DNA of 64,000 nucleotides from Rhodocollybia butyracea (Eukaryota; Basidiomycota; Agaricomycetes; Agaricales; Omphalotaceae), in NCBI GenBank assembly GCA_015501585.1, contig JADNRY010000228.1, positions 1-64,000 of the forward strand. Reading direction: 5' to 3'. Below are positions 21,310 through 33,521 of the stretch, in pieces; position 1 is the stretch's first letter, and each line of letters starts with the position of its first letter. A program made the translations under genes and the position numbers. The notes below the pieces were generated by a model, which was given only the letters and a program-made list of their open reading frames with translations, ran no database searches and was not told the origin of the DNA.

Positions 21310-21594
21310 GATTGGGCAGGTATTTATTTCTGATTGTAATTGTACACATATGATATTGTAGATTTCTGTACCATTATGCTTTGTATTGCCATTTATGGTA
21401 AAAAAGAGAGGTTATCTTATTTTAGCAATTATAATAGAACTTCCTCTGTTTAAAGTCTCGAGCAGATAAAAAACTGATGAGCTAGACAAAGAGCGTGGCG
21501 AATCAATCCGTAAACTACAATCGTCTGCCCCTTTTCAATCATGGCTGATAGAGCCACGCTTAAGCTTTGTGGATCTCATTGTCCTCGCCATAGG

Positions 21595-21601
21595 TATATA
21601 A
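21595..21601 (+). promoter_or_regulatory. TATA box of proline-rich gene, copy 2
   Basis: TATATAA lies 153 bp before ATG 21754, matching copy 1. Confidence 0.55.
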
Positions 21602-21753
21602 TGGGCTAGTTGGTGCGACTGGTCTCCTCATTGTCTTCTTTTGTGCTCCCCCCTAGTCAGTACCTCCTAATCTTCTGCTCCGAATTGTTGCTAAAACCCG
21701 CCCAACAGTCATACAACTTCATTCTCATCGCGACCAACCAAAAGAAAATCATT

Positions 21754-22223
21754 ATGTCTGGCAAAAATCGTGCTGTTCGTGAAAGGTACGTCAACTTTCA
21801 GCAGCACACTCATCTACCCCGCTCACACCACATAACAGAAGGAACGCCGTCATCGACCTAGAGATATCGCAGCACTTACCAATGAACCAACTTCCGCCTA
21901 TCCAAGGCCTTTCTTCTCCTTCCCCCATCCAACTCCCTAGCATATCTCAGCTCATGCCACCCATCCATCTCCCTCTTCCGAATTCACAAATCGCTGCTCA
22001 TCAGCCCGCCATCAATCCTGCTCCTGCGTATCCCCCAGGTCTAGGTCCAGATCTTCGACGCCAAAAGGCTCACGCGCCCACCTGCTATACATTCAGTAGC
22101 TCGCAGGTCCCTGCTCATCTTCGCGTTCCGGGCATCGTTACGTCGGATGAGTATCTTTATGGTCCACAGAACCTACGGAAGGCACCGGGATCTCCTTCTC
22201 TTCATCCTTTGAGCAAGCCTTGA
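21754..22223 (+). CDS. Small proline-rich protein, copy 2
   Basis: Spliced model join(21754..21785, 21839..22223), 138 aa, with the same exon sizes as copy 1. The intron is 53 nt, so an unspliced reading would shift frame. Splicing restores the product MSGKNRAVRERRNAVIDLE and the conserved YPPGLGPDLRRQKAHAP block. About 90% identical to copy 1 by eye. No known domain. It appears intact and keeps its TATA box, so it may be expressed. Confidence 0.65.
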
Positions 22224-22483
22224 GGGGAAGCGCTGCGGTATCATTAAACAATTGCAATACACCCTCGTTGTCATTCGCGCATCTTTTTATGATTATGTCG
22301 CTACATTATTACATTGAACCTTCACACGACACGGTCTTTGTCTTTGTCTTTGTTGTAGTGCTAGTAGCTCCTCCACCGGATCACTCATTTAGGTTTATTA
22401 ACTATCACACCACCGGAGTCTTCCAGCCTCCTGAATCCTATTTTACTTACGTATGTATTACTGGCACGGGCATAAGTGATGTT

Positions 22484-23393
22484 TTATTCAGGAAAGTAGT
22501 CAGATATGTTCAGAGAGAACTCTGGAACCTTTTCAACTCTTCGGATCATAGCCTGCTCCCACTCAGTGAGTGCATCGATACAACAAGAATGACAGTGTTT
22601 GTCACTCTTGAACTTTTCGAATATACGCTGACACTGAGCCGGTACAAGACAACTTGTCTTGTCAAATTGGCCGATGATCTGCACTATATTGTATCCCCAC
22701 CATTCACACATATGGCTGTTGGGAGGCAGTACAGCATCACTGAATGCATGAGACCATCGCAAATTTTGCATGATCTGTCTTCATTGTCACAATCGGGCAA
22801 ACAGGATCGTAAATGTTATTGAAACGTGCCCAGCAAGTCAAGTACGGCGAGCCCATCAAACGCCTCCCAATTTCTTCAATTGGTACATCCATGAGCATCG
22901 GGTATGCAGCAGTGATAAACTCTCGGTCAAGACGCCTTGCAGAGAGCTCCAAAATTTCCAGAATTTGCTCGGGGTTGGAGAGGAATCGTCTGAAGTAAAA
23001 TTTTGACGTTGGCTCCGGTGAGGGAATGTGTTCCACTTACTGCCTAAAATTGAGCTTATAGATCGGAATCGCACTGTAAACATGGTACTTTTCAGCCGCT
23101 TCCGAAAAACGCAGCATTGTGTCAAATGGAACGTGGTCCAAAGTTGGGTGCGTCTCGCAACGCATGAATTTAAAGAGAATTCCAAGCGTTTCAGAATCTT
23201 CCGGGAGTTCTACGGGTGTGCCCGATTCGACAGGTGAGTCTGCCGAAGGAAATGCTCCAGAAAACATTTCGAGTTCTTTCTTATTCATCTTGAACAGGAC
23301 ATTATCTGAAGATTGTATTTCTGGACGATGGTGAGCGATTTAACTCTCCATTTTACCACACAAATGCTTACCAACATCCGTAGTGACTGACAT
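22484..23393 (-). CDS. BTB/POZ-type protein, paralogue B
   Basis: Model complement(join(22484..22774, 22830..22989, 23041..23320, 23372..23393)), 250 aa, with the exon lengths 22/280/160 of paralogue A. The third intron would begin GC, not GT (TGG followed by GCACGT at 22829), while A and D have GTACGT there, so this is a probable GC-AG intron. The BTB region keeps SSDNVLFKMNKKELEMFSGAF and VELPEDSETLGILFKFM. The frame is intact throughout. Confidence 0.7.
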
Positions 23394-24251
23394 TAGTCGT
23401 GGAATGGTTCTTGGAGAAAAGATGTGGGGGGCTTGGCAAGCTCGCCTTACTACTCAAGATTGACACGAGTTCTGGGTTGTTCGTGTGACAGTCACCTTTT
23501 GCTAGTTTCCATGCGTTAATGTAAAGCCAGCGATCTAGGCCTAAAGCAGTCCCCTCTATGAGGTTGACGTTAAATAACAAACCTCGATAGAGGAGCCTGG
23601 AAAGCGGCTCCGGACCGTGGCACAAACTTCTTACGGCCGTTTTAGGTTAGGTTTATTGCTAGGAAATAACTTTTACCTTCCGTTTGAGGATTTAGAGGTG
23701 GGAAAAGCACACTTGAGCATGATTTTTGTTCCGTACTTCCGTTTGTATAGCTACTTTTCACTTGTAATGGCTCTTGTATTATCGGTATCCTCGAGCTCAG
23801 ACACTTTCTCGACGCTATTGAGGATCAAATTTTTGAAGAATTGCCTGCAAGGCACAATTATAACGTTTAGCGTCTCGCTTCCTGTTTATCGTCTCGCTAT
23901 TTGTGGTCTCGCAAATGAACTTTGAACAAATACAAGGCTCAGGGCTGTGGATCTCTTGGATCAGAACGTTCAACTGTCGTTCGAGCTTGTTTTAGAGAAG
24001 GGAAGACTGCAATATGGCCCCGAAGACTCCGTACTCAGTACCTGTACCGTAAGAGAAGAATGCTTTGATTTTTGAGTCATTTGGGCCCCGGGCAGTGTTC
24101 TACCATAAGGCCTTAAATAGAAATCTTGAAATCTTGAAGGCTTAAGTCAATTTAAGGCCTTATTTAAGCCATAGGTCAAAATTTTCATTTATTGGCCTGA
24201 GGTAGAGATTTTATACCGACTATAGTGAAATAAAGTTATTAAAAGCCATTG
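23394..24251. other. Spacer, no gene recognised
   Basis: The start shares the BTB upstream sequence but then diverges (about 23430). I see no family motif. A short inverted repeat lies at 24107-24161. Confidence 0.4.
24107..24161. repeat. Short inverted repeat
   Basis: AAGGCCTTAAAT (24107-24118) and its exact complement (24150-24161) enclose 31 bp with a direct AATCTTG repeat. It could be a tiny MITE remnant; no target duplication was identified. Confidence 0.45.
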
Positions 24252-24633
24252 ACGTTGGCTCCGGTGAGGGAATTTGTTCCACTTACTGCCTAAAATTGAG
24301 CTTATAGATCGGGATCGCACTGTAAACATGATACTTTCTAGCCGCTTTTGCAAAACGCAGCATAGTGTCAAATGCGACGTCGTCCAAAGTTGGGTGCGTC
24401 TGACAACGCATGAATTTAAAGAGAATTCCAAGCGTTTCAGAATCTTCCGGGAGTTCTACAGGTGTGCCCGACTCGACAGGTAATTCTGCTGAAGGAAATG
24501 CTCCAGAAAACATCTCGAGTTCTTTTCATCTTGAACAAGACATTATCCGAAGTTTGTATTTATGGACGATGGTGAGCGATTTAAGTCTCCATTTTACTAC
24601 ACAATGCCTACCAACATCCATAGTGACTGACAT
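24252..24633 (-). pseudogene. BTB paralogue C, truncated
   Basis: Exon 1 (24612-24633) and most of exon 2 (24283-24513) are present. Compared with A, B and D, the acceptor of exon 2 has changed from CCAG to CCAT and five bases are missing near 24525, shifting the frame. Sequence related to exon 3 and exon 4 is absent: similarity stops shortly after the second donor, near 24252. A decayed duplicate. Confidence 0.75.
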
Positions 24634-25152
24634 TAGTCGCGGAATGGTTCTTGGAGAAAAGATGTGGGGCCAATGCCTCGAGGCTCAAGTTCACCTCACG
24701 TCCAGCTGCGCACGATCGACACGAGCTGGCCATGAGGCTGCTATGACAGTCACCTTTTGCTACCTCACGTTGGTGTAAAGCCAGCGATCAATCAGCGAAG
24801 AATGACGATAGTCAGATAGAGTAGATCTGGTCTGGAAGGATATCAGTGACGCCAACAGCAGGCCTAAGTGCCTTCTTCTTCGCATGTAGCCAACCTGCAT
24901 GAGGATGTGTTCCGAAATCTTGAGACTTTTGAATGCTGCCCTTTCTGTGGAGAGTCTTTGTCGTGGGAGCTCCTGCGCGCGCGTTGCGGCGGGCTCGAGC
25001 GTCTGATTACTACAAGGTTTGTGAAAGGAGCTTTGGTACTATGACTCTCCGATTCATGACAAGTGATTCAAGTAATCATTAGTAGACCGCAGTTTTTCAC
25101 TATCCTGGGCTCTATTTTATGATATGTGACTGGCGGGGGCGTAAACGGCATT
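24634..25152. repeat. BTB spacer duplicate
   Basis: Second copy of the spacer at 6875-7335, with one extra insertion of about 60 bp near 24850-24910. It runs without a break into the 3' end of BTB paralogue D, which I take as the ancestral junction. Confidence 0.6.
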
Positions 25153-26064
25153 TCATCCAGTAAAGTAGTCGAATATGTTCAGAGAGAAATCTGGAATCCC
25201 TTCGACTCTCTGATCCATAGCTCGCTCCCACTTAGTGACTGCGTCGATACAACAAGAATGATGGTCGCCTTTCTTGAACTTTTTGAAAATACTATGACGC
25301 TGAGCTGGTAAAAGACAGCTTGTTTTGTCAAACTGGTTGAGGATCTGCACCATATTGTACCCCCACCATTTACACGCATGGTCGTTAGGAGGCCGCATAG
25401 CGTCACGGAATGCATTAGACCATTGCAGGTTTTGCATTGTCTGTCTTCATTGTCACAATCGAGAAAATGAAATCATAAATATTTGTTGAAGTGACGTACC
25501 CAGCAAGTCAAGTACGGCGAGCCTATCAAACACTTCCCAATTTCTTCCATTGGTACATCCATGAGCATAGGGTATGCGTCAATGATAAAGTTTTGGTCAA
25601 GATGCCTTGCGGAGAGCTCCAGAATTTGCAGAATTTGCTGGGGGTCGGAGAGAAATCGTCTGAGGGGGGAATTTGGACATTGGCGACGGTGAGAGAACGT
25701 GTTCCACTTACTGCCTAAGATTGAGCTTATAGATCGGGATCGCACTGTAAACGTGATACTTTTCAGCCGCTTCCGCGAGACGCATCATAGTGTCAAATGC
25801 AACGTCGTCCAAAGTTGGATGCGTGTCACAATGCATGAATTTAAAGAGAACTCCAAGCGTTTCAGAGTCTTCAGGGAGCTCTACGGGTTTTCCCAATTCG
25901 ACAAGTGAGTCCGCGGAAGGAAATGCACCAGAAAACATCTCGAGTTCTTTCTTGTTCATCTTGAACAGGACATTATCCGAAGATTGTATTTCTGGGCAAT
26001 AGTCAGCGATTTATCGTTTTCCATTCTTACCATAATACGTACCAACATTCGTAGTGAGTGACAT
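25153..26064 (-). CDS. BTB/POZ-type protein, paralogue D
   Basis: Model complement(join(25153..25440, 25500..25659, 25712..25991, 26043..26064)), 249 aa, phases 1, 2 and 0 as in A and B, all introns GT-AG. It begins MSLTTNVEIQSSDNVLFK. The BTB core is conserved; the C-terminal half differs most (shorter loops near the KKGDHHSCC segment). Intact frame. Confidence 0.72.
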
Positions 26065-26214
26065 TGGTCGTGAAATGGTTTTTGAGAAAAAGTGTCCTCG
26101 CGCCTCAAGGCTGCAAAGTTTAAGTCGGATGCCGATTATCGGCTGGTGACACGTGACTGATTGTTCCCGCGGACGATCTCCATACTCCGGCTACTCCCTG
26201 GGATGCGCGAGTCT

Positions 26215-26520
26215 CAACGTCAAGAAAGGAGGCTGCCAGGCACATCTCAAAACCAACTTCCTGTCCCTAAGTCGCAACCCGCTTCTCAAATGCACACCAA
26301 TAAACGAGCCTCCAGCTTATCCTCCAGGCTCAGGTCTTGGTCCAGATCGTCGAGACCCAAAGTCCCACCGGCCGACTCGCTATACATACATTAGCTCACC
26401 GATCTACACAGTCTACGCTCATTAATCGTTATGTCGGATGATTATCTTCACGGCTTCCAGAACCACGATCTCCTGTTCCTCGTCCTTTGGGAGAACAGGA
26501 GCGGTACAGTCTCTTGAACA
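26215..26520 (+). pseudogene. Proline-rich gene, decayed copy 3
   Basis: Similarity to 5200-5523 is clear in the block for PAYPPGSGLGPDRR and in the 3' part (TCGGATGATTATCTTCACGG at 26433), but frame and spacing are lost and the first exon is not found. Downstream sequence to about 26760 also matches the 3' flank of copy 1 (5585-5815). Confidence 0.65.
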
Positions 26521-26849
26521 ATCGCTCCCATTGTAATTTGTCACTCGCCTATCTTCTATGATCATGCAGCTACACTATATTTTTATGCAGGTTGAGCTCT
26601 TTCCTATATGCACAGCTGCTTTTGCTCTCTTCGTGAATCTATCGATTTGCACCTTAGAACGGCGAAACTCCGGGCTAATGTCTTCCTCTGCACATTTAAC
26701 CATCCCTGGAGAACGACGCATTCCGAACTCTTGACACTTTGAGCAGTGCATTTTCGACGCCTTTCCGAGTACAATCAAGCTTTACACTGGGGCCCAGTCT
26801 TTGTCTTTTCCTGGAACGCCTGGTTACCGTAAACTCACCCACGAAATAT

Positions 26850-26915
26850 ATCACTGACAGGGGCGCAAGTAACATTTATTCAGTTTACTGTAGCAGTCAG
26901 ATATGTTCAGGGAGT
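26850..26915 (-). pseudogene. BTB 3' end remnant
   Basis: The motif AGTCAGATATGTTCAGGGAG and its flanks match the last codons of BTB A and B (5970, 22500) and lie at the expected place after the proline-rich copy. The rest of the BTB gene is missing: the array ends here at a breakpoint. Confidence 0.5.
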
Positions 26916-27041
26916 AGCTTACAGCCGCTGATGGAAATATTTCCTGGAATGTGTATAAAACTCCATCGAAGAGAAGGTGAAGTGTTGAAACAGAAAGTAT
27001 TACATGCACCCCGGTAAATAAAACCAGCTACCAAAATACAA

Positions 27042-27887
27042 TCATTGAATAGAGTCATGACTAGTTTCCAGTGTAGCGCCGACAGCGGCATTAAAAGCGT
27101 TACCGACCGATGAAGGAGAGCTTGCGCTATTCCAGTTGTTTCCACTAGGAACGATGATACTTTGACCAGCATCACTTCCAGAGAAACCAAGGTCAGACTA
27201 AGGGTTCGAGGGGTCAGAAGTGTTGAATACAGAAAAGGCAAATGACTTACGGTAGAGAGCGACCCGTCGGAATTGTATAAGCTTCCGAAGTTGCTGACAA
27301 TGTTGGAGTCATATCCAACATGACGCCCCGAAGTACGAAGTAAGTCGGAGGAAAACTGACTGCAGGAAGAGAGAAAACTGCTGGAAAACTGGATCAGAAT
27401 AAGTATCGATATTACTGGCACAAAGTGTAGCATTCATACGTACCAACGGTTTGAGTTTCAACCTCGCAGACCTGTTCTGTGATGATCCTAAATACAACAA
27501 GCATGGGCGGTCGAAGTGGATACGAGTACAAGGAGACTCACTGTCTGGCCATTTCCTGCAGCACGAGGAGTTTCTGCTGAACAATCTCGATGCTGACGGA
27601 TTGACAAACAACTTCTTCTTGTTGCTCGACCACAACTTGACTGCTGACCACTCCAGAAAAGTTATCCTTGCCGTAAAAGCTATCAAAACCGTTGAAACTG
27701 GAGATACCACCCCAGTTGTTGAAAGAGCCACAGCGACGGGCTGTGGGATAATAACATTAGTTCCAGTACTGTCAGATAAAAGACCAATATGTTTACCTAT
27801 GCTCTGAGTCTGAGGATTGAGAGGTGCAGCGAGGACATCACTGGCCAGAGCAGCAATGGAGAGCAAGAGAGCAAATTTGGCGAACAT
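27042..27887 (-). pseudogene. Small secreted protein, copy 1 (frameshifted)
   Basis: Exons complement(27797..27887, 27542..27740, 27444..27487, 27251..27388, 27042..27197). Signal peptide MFAKFALLLSIAALASDVLAA is intact. The middle exon encodes a Gly/Phe/Asn-rich part and a long amphipathic stretch (SIEIVQQKLLVLQEMARQ) with Cys residues. The 44-nt exon supplies IITEQVCEVETQTV. Relative to copy 2, exon 4 has one extra base near 27370 and the last exon has lost one base near 27070, so the reading frame breaks. Family unnamed but typical of mushrooms. The function is not known. Confidence 0.6.
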
Positions 27888-29987
27888 GAGGAATTCAACT
27901 ATGTTACTGTAAAATGTGTACCGGACCAGCGATGTATAAAGCACTCTTACTTACTGATATGAGTGAGTGTAGGGGTTATGAGAGAACGAAGAACGGTCGG
28001 ATAAGACTCGTGAGGCAACCGGGCCAAAGGGAAATAAGAGATCAAAAGAATAAAAAAGAACGAAGATGGTTTTCGATGTGGGTCTTGCCACCTTAAATAG
28101 TTTTCAAGCACCCGATACTTGCTTGGGCGCCAGGCCCAGGGTTTACACCGATACCAGGATGGAAGACATCCGGAGGACAGATGAAGGAATGATCGTGCCG
28201 GTTCGCACTAAGGTACAGAGGCTTCATGCGGAATGGGGAATCTCCGCCAAGAAACAGCTAAGAAACAGCCAAGTAACAATGAGCGCATTGGACTAGCAGT
28301 GGCAAGAAAAATCAATGATTCTATAGTCATATTTACGAGGATTGACAGAAAGGCTGTCCCATCCGGCGCTGGTTCGAAGATATGTAGTGCTTGATGCCAA
28401 AAGATGCTGGATCGTGAGATTGCGTCCTTTGCCTTCAGGAGCCTCTCGGAAACTCAGGAGGTAGTCGACGTACACCATAACATATAGCGGAAACATGGTA
28501 CTGTGGGATGCTTATCCTGTCATATATTAATTTCGTCCGTGAGGTCATTCGGTTGGTATCACTGTCCCAATCTTTCGGTATGCTCATAGCACTCTCCATT
28601 AGTACAGTTTTGGTTCCCCACAATCTTTAGGCATGCATATATCCCAGTTTTTCAGTTCTCTTTCGATTAGTAGAGGCTTGATTCCATCATTGCTCCGAAA
28701 CTCCTCCCCCCGACCATACCGGGTGCAAAGGAAAGGATTCAACCGGATCAAGCTGTACAGCGACGGGTGAATGAACGGGGTAGTCAAAAGCGCTCCTCAC
28801 TCATCTTGCTTCTTCATCACTGCTAGACACTAAGACTAAGTCGTACTAAAGAGGCTCCCTGATGTGGCTCGTACACTTCTCCGCATACCAATTTATTTTC
28901 AAAACGTGTGCTGTGCATGCTCAAAACAGATTCTCCACCTATCAATTCCGTGGTGTGCGGGGTGTGCATAGTGTAGTTCAGAGGTCTGCTGTGGAGGTAG
29001 TTATTTGTTTCGTGTTTTGAAGGTAGAAGATACTACGACGGGAGTGGGAGCTTGGCATAAAACTGAGTAATCAAGCCATTGTTTACGGAGTACAGGAACA
29101 GCGCCGGGGGAAATCGTGATTCAGGAATGGAAAAAAGCCACCTGGGGCAGTCAAGCCTCGATCGTTAAACAGGGCATGAAAGACAGTCCGCGGTGATGGA
29201 GACTTCATTATTGGTTTATGATCCCCACGAAAAAGCTTGTGATAAACCAGCTGCCTAGCTCAGCAGGTCGTTTTGCAAGGATGGACATCGGCTGTGGATA
29301 AATTCTGGGAAATCACGGTGAAGGAAGGGAAAACATGATGAAGCCGCATAAGTGACTGGAGTAATAGAAGCAATAGATCGGTAGGGCAATGAGGCACCTA
29401 AGAAAATACACCTAGGACTTGCACGAGGGAGGCAGCGTCTTCAGGGGACGCTTCGGACCTTTGCCATACCATGGTTCCAGTCGACCTAAGCTTGCACTAT
29501 CGGAAAGATTATCAGGTGCATGAGATCGGATTCGTTAGTGTCAGAGTTAGAGCATTCTAGTCGTTCGTAATTCTCCAATAATTCTCAGCAGTCAGCACTT
29601 GAAATTTTTTCGTTTTGTATCCGTGGGTGAGTTGATCGAGGAAGTGCTGGAAGAAGGCAAGCCAGGACTGTAGAAGCCCATATCCTTATCTTTTTGAATG
29701 AGTCAGATGAAAAGCAAGACCGTAGTGGGAAAAGTGCGTGATGTTGGGCTCTGTGCCAATACCCGATCGCGGGGTTGTCATGAAAGGCAAAAGAGAAACA
29801 TTTTCGAGGATTCAAATTTGAACAACCAATATCACCAGCTGATTAGAAAAAGGCGAGAACTTTATTGCACATCCAACGATGCATGGCACCGCGGCAAATA
29901 AAAACCGGCTAAGCTACCGTATACCCAAAATGTTCATTAATTACATCCACTTCCACTCAGAATAAGAAAACCATAAATGATTCATGA
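27888..29987. other. Spacer, no gene recognised
   Basis: 27888-28300 is the upstream region of copy 1 and resembles 30825-31260 upstream of copy 2 (shared CTCCGCCAAGAAACAGC at 28242 and 31199). From 28300 to 29987 I see no coding signal, repeat pair or mobile-element end. Confidence 0.45.
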
Positions 29988-30824
29988 CTAGTTTCCAGTG
30001 GCGGCGCCGACGGCGGCATTAAAAGCGTTACCGACCGATGAAGGAGAGCTTGAGATATCCCAGTTGTTTCCGCTAGGAACGATGACGCTTTGACCAGCAT
30101 CGCTTCCAGAGAAACCGAAATCAGACTGAGGAGAGTTAGAGGCATCAGATACGTCGGAAACATAGTAGTTTAAATGAAAGACTTACGGTGGAGAGAGACC
30201 CGTCGGAATTGTAGAAACTTCCAAAGTTGCTGACAATGTTGGAGTCATATCCAACGTGGCGGCCAGAAGTGCGAAGCAAGTCAGAAGAGAACTGACTGCA
30301 GGAAGAAAGGAACTGCTGGAAGACTAGACGAGGGGATAAATCAATATCGATAACTATTGCAGAATCATCCACTTGTGCTTACCAACGGTTTGAGTCTCGA
30401 CCTCGCAGACCTGTTCTGTTATGATCCTGAGTATAACAATGAGTGGTCGAAGGGGAATTGAGTATAAGGAGGCTCACTGTCTGGCCATTTCCTGCAGCAC
30501 GAGGAGTCTCTGCTGGACAATCTCGATGCTGATGGATTGGCAAACAACCTCTTCTTGTTGCTCGACCACGACTTGGCTGCTGACTACGCCAGAGAAGTTA
30601 TCCTCGCCGTAAAAGTTGTCGAAACCGTCGAAACTGGAGATACCACCCCAGTTATCGAACGATCCGTAGCGACGAGCTGCGAGGGAAAAGTCAGGATAAG
30701 GATTGGTAGATAGAAGACCGATGTTATTTACCCAGGCTCTGGGTCCGGGGGTTGAAAGGTGCAGCGAGGACATTGCTGGCCAGAGCAGAAATGGAAAGCA
30801 AGGAAGAGCAAATTTGGCGAACAT
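29988..30824 (-). CDS. Small secreted protein, copy 2
   Basis: Exons complement(join(29988..30125, 30187..30323, 30383..30426, 30478..30676, 30732..30824)). Exons 2-5 are all in frame with GT-AG ends: SSFDGFDNFYGEDNFSG, SISIEIVQQRLLVLQEMARQ, IITEQVCEVETQTV, SDLLRTSGRHVGYDSNIV and NNWDISSSPSSVGNAFNA, ending TAG at 29988. The first exon has two extra bases compared with copy 1 (inside the signal peptide, near 30800), which break the link between ATG and the rest. Either a start is used elsewhere or this copy is also dead. About 202 aa if the signal exon were in register. Confidence 0.55.
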
Positions 30825-31259
30825 GATGATTCCGAAGGTGTTACTGATGTGTACCAATTCAGTAGTGAGCAAAGCGATGTATGAAGCACCCTTACCTGCT
30901 GATGTGAGTGAGTGTAAAGATTGTGAGGGAACGAAGAATAGTCGGAAAGGGGCTCGCAAGGCAACCGGGCCAAAGGAAAACAAAAGACTGAAAGAGTGAA
31001 AGAGAACGAAAGTGATGCTTTTCGATGTGGATTTGACCTCTTTAAATACTTTTCCAAGCACTATACTTTCCTTGCGCGCACCACAAGAGCGGTTCAGGTT
31101 CTGTACCGATATCAGGATAAAGACATCTGAAGGGCATCTGAAGGAATGATGGTGCTGATTCGAGCTGAGGCGTAGAGGATTCATGTAGAATGAACGATCT
31201 CCGCCAAGAAACAGCCAAGAAACAGCGAGCGCATGTGACTGGGAGTGAAAAGGAAACTC

Positions 31260-33521
31260 GATACCAGTCTAGTCATGTTTGCTATGGTTGACGGACAGGC
31301 TGTTCCACGGATCGCAGATAGCGCTGGCAGTAAGTTGTCAGTCAAATGTTGATATGATGTCAAAAAGATGATTATCGGAAAGTTCCCTGGGATGATATAG
31401 TCAGGTTCTGTCCTCTCAAAAGTTTTTCTCGAAAGCGTACCAGTTAAAACGTGATATCATCTTGCAGAAATGTGATATTTTGTTCCGTTAGAACTTCATG
31501 CAACGCTTTTCAGAGATTCTGCCCCTCTCGATAGTAGCTTCATTTCCATTATTACATCAATGACCGCTCACGACAATACCAGGAAGAAAGGAGAATATCG
31601 AACCGCCTCCGGAAAGTCATCGTGTCACTGCCTCATCGGTCCAAAGCTCAAAAACGTGTTGAACCATGTGCATGAGCGCGGAGAGCTGTTTGTACCTGGG
31701 CTGGTTGATGTCGATGAGAGACGTCGCACTGTAGCAACGGTAGCTAGGTTGTGAGAGGGACGGACCGTGGCGCCTAAAAGGCCGGCAGTTTACGAGGTGA
31801 AGAAGTGGGCAGACAAGAGTGAATGTTATGGAGAGCGCTCTTCGATCCCGTCCCGATCTTGCACTTCGCTATCCCTTGGCGCATTAAGACCAGTTCGAGT
31901 AAGCAGCGCTAATCATGCCATCGCCATCGAGTGGCACACTAAGACCAAGTTTGAGTGAGCACCGACATCCCTGATGTACCTCCTAGTTTCCTTTATTTCC
32001 GATAATCAGAATTCAAATCCCATTTGAACTTGGTCCACCACTTCGTCTCATCCTGTTAGTTCACCGAATCATTCATCGAACCCCGGATAGCCGAGGCGTG
32101 TAGGTCGGATACGAGGCATCTGGTATGACGCAGCATTTCTACTACGGAGCCTGAAGGTGATTCCTTGTAGCGGGAGGTACGGCGGCAATGGGATGCGGCA
32201 TAGAAAAATACATCAACTAGTTTGACAGAACCGGATAGAACCTAGGAACAAGAATGACTGGGTCGCAATTCGGGAACGTGAAAAAAGCAGTGAAGGACAG
32301 GCACGACGTGACGCAGCACCTCCTTTCACTGTGGTCGCTAGATTAACTGCTGGAGACGGCTCACGTTGAGGTAGCAGCATGATATTCGATATTTACAATG
32401 TACATTTCCGCGGAGGGCAGCGTTGGAAACCTGTGCATTGTAGAACCGAAATGAGGCAATCGTGAAGAAAGATGCAGAGGCTTTTTTGTTTTTTTATGCA
32501 AAGCAGGTACCATCTAAACGAAACAACAGTGAGGTAGAGGAGTTTTACCGATCTGAAAATATGCGTACCATACAACGCAAGCGCAAACCCGCAGCGCGCA
32601 GCAGCTACCTGGACTTTCTAAACTGCAACGCTACCGTATGAGTCAATTCCTGATACAAACGAGCCACTATTTTGAGTGAGTGGATATATTATTTTGCTTC
32701 CAGGACTTTTTCGTAGTCTTGTAACTTGTTCTCGAAGGTTATTCTTTTCAGGGAAGAAGAGGAACCAAGTTGGAGTTACGGACCGACCAGCGCCTGTGAG
32801 CTTGATTGGCGCTCGAATTGACATATTCGTGCTCTTTCGGTACTGACTCGCAACGGGTTCTGCTATCTTTTCTTTGCGGTCCACACGTGCCTTCCTCACT
32901 ACTTCAATGTAGAACCTCTATCTTGTCCCTTCGCTCTTTCCGCAACAGAAAACCGGAAACCGTCTCCGATGTACCACCCAGCCTGAAATTGTACGTGAAA
33001 GAGTATTCAGACTCCAGTAAGTCCACTTCAACTTGCTCCGCTCTTGAACTTGTTTGGTGCCTACGCTATCCGCACAATTTTGATGTCAGAGAGATGTCAA
33101 TGGATTGGCTGGGAAATCGCAAAACGGCCAAGGAATACTGTTACATACCGATTAGACTTGCAGCTTAGACCACTACTAGGAACACCTCCTCATTGAAATC
33201 TTCAACCGAACTTCCCAAGGAACTCTCATTTGAATTTATCCATGACCACTTCACTTGTTTTGCTAACTTACCAAGTCTCCAACCCACCGGATTATTCACC
33301 GAGCCCCAGTAGGATACATGGGAGGTGTAGGTCAGATACGAGGCGTCTGACTGTGACTATGATGCAGTACTACGAATGCGTTGTAGAATGTAGTAAGAAG
33401 TCGCTGGGACAACGTTCAGCCAAAAAAAACAGAGTATGTATGTTACTTAGTACCAGCACTATCCGCTATCGACATCCACTCCACTATCGCTCTTCACCAT
33501 CCGCCACCAGCACAAAGACGC
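31260..33521. other. Spacer with array repeats
   Basis: Contains the first copy of two blocks that recur in the following tandem array: about 31680-31960 (again at 35090-35340 and 38425-38625) and about 32200-32345 (again at 37150-37215 and 40180-40320). I find no supported gene. The blocks mark the edges of tandem duplications that carried the secreted-protein genes. Confidence 0.5.
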
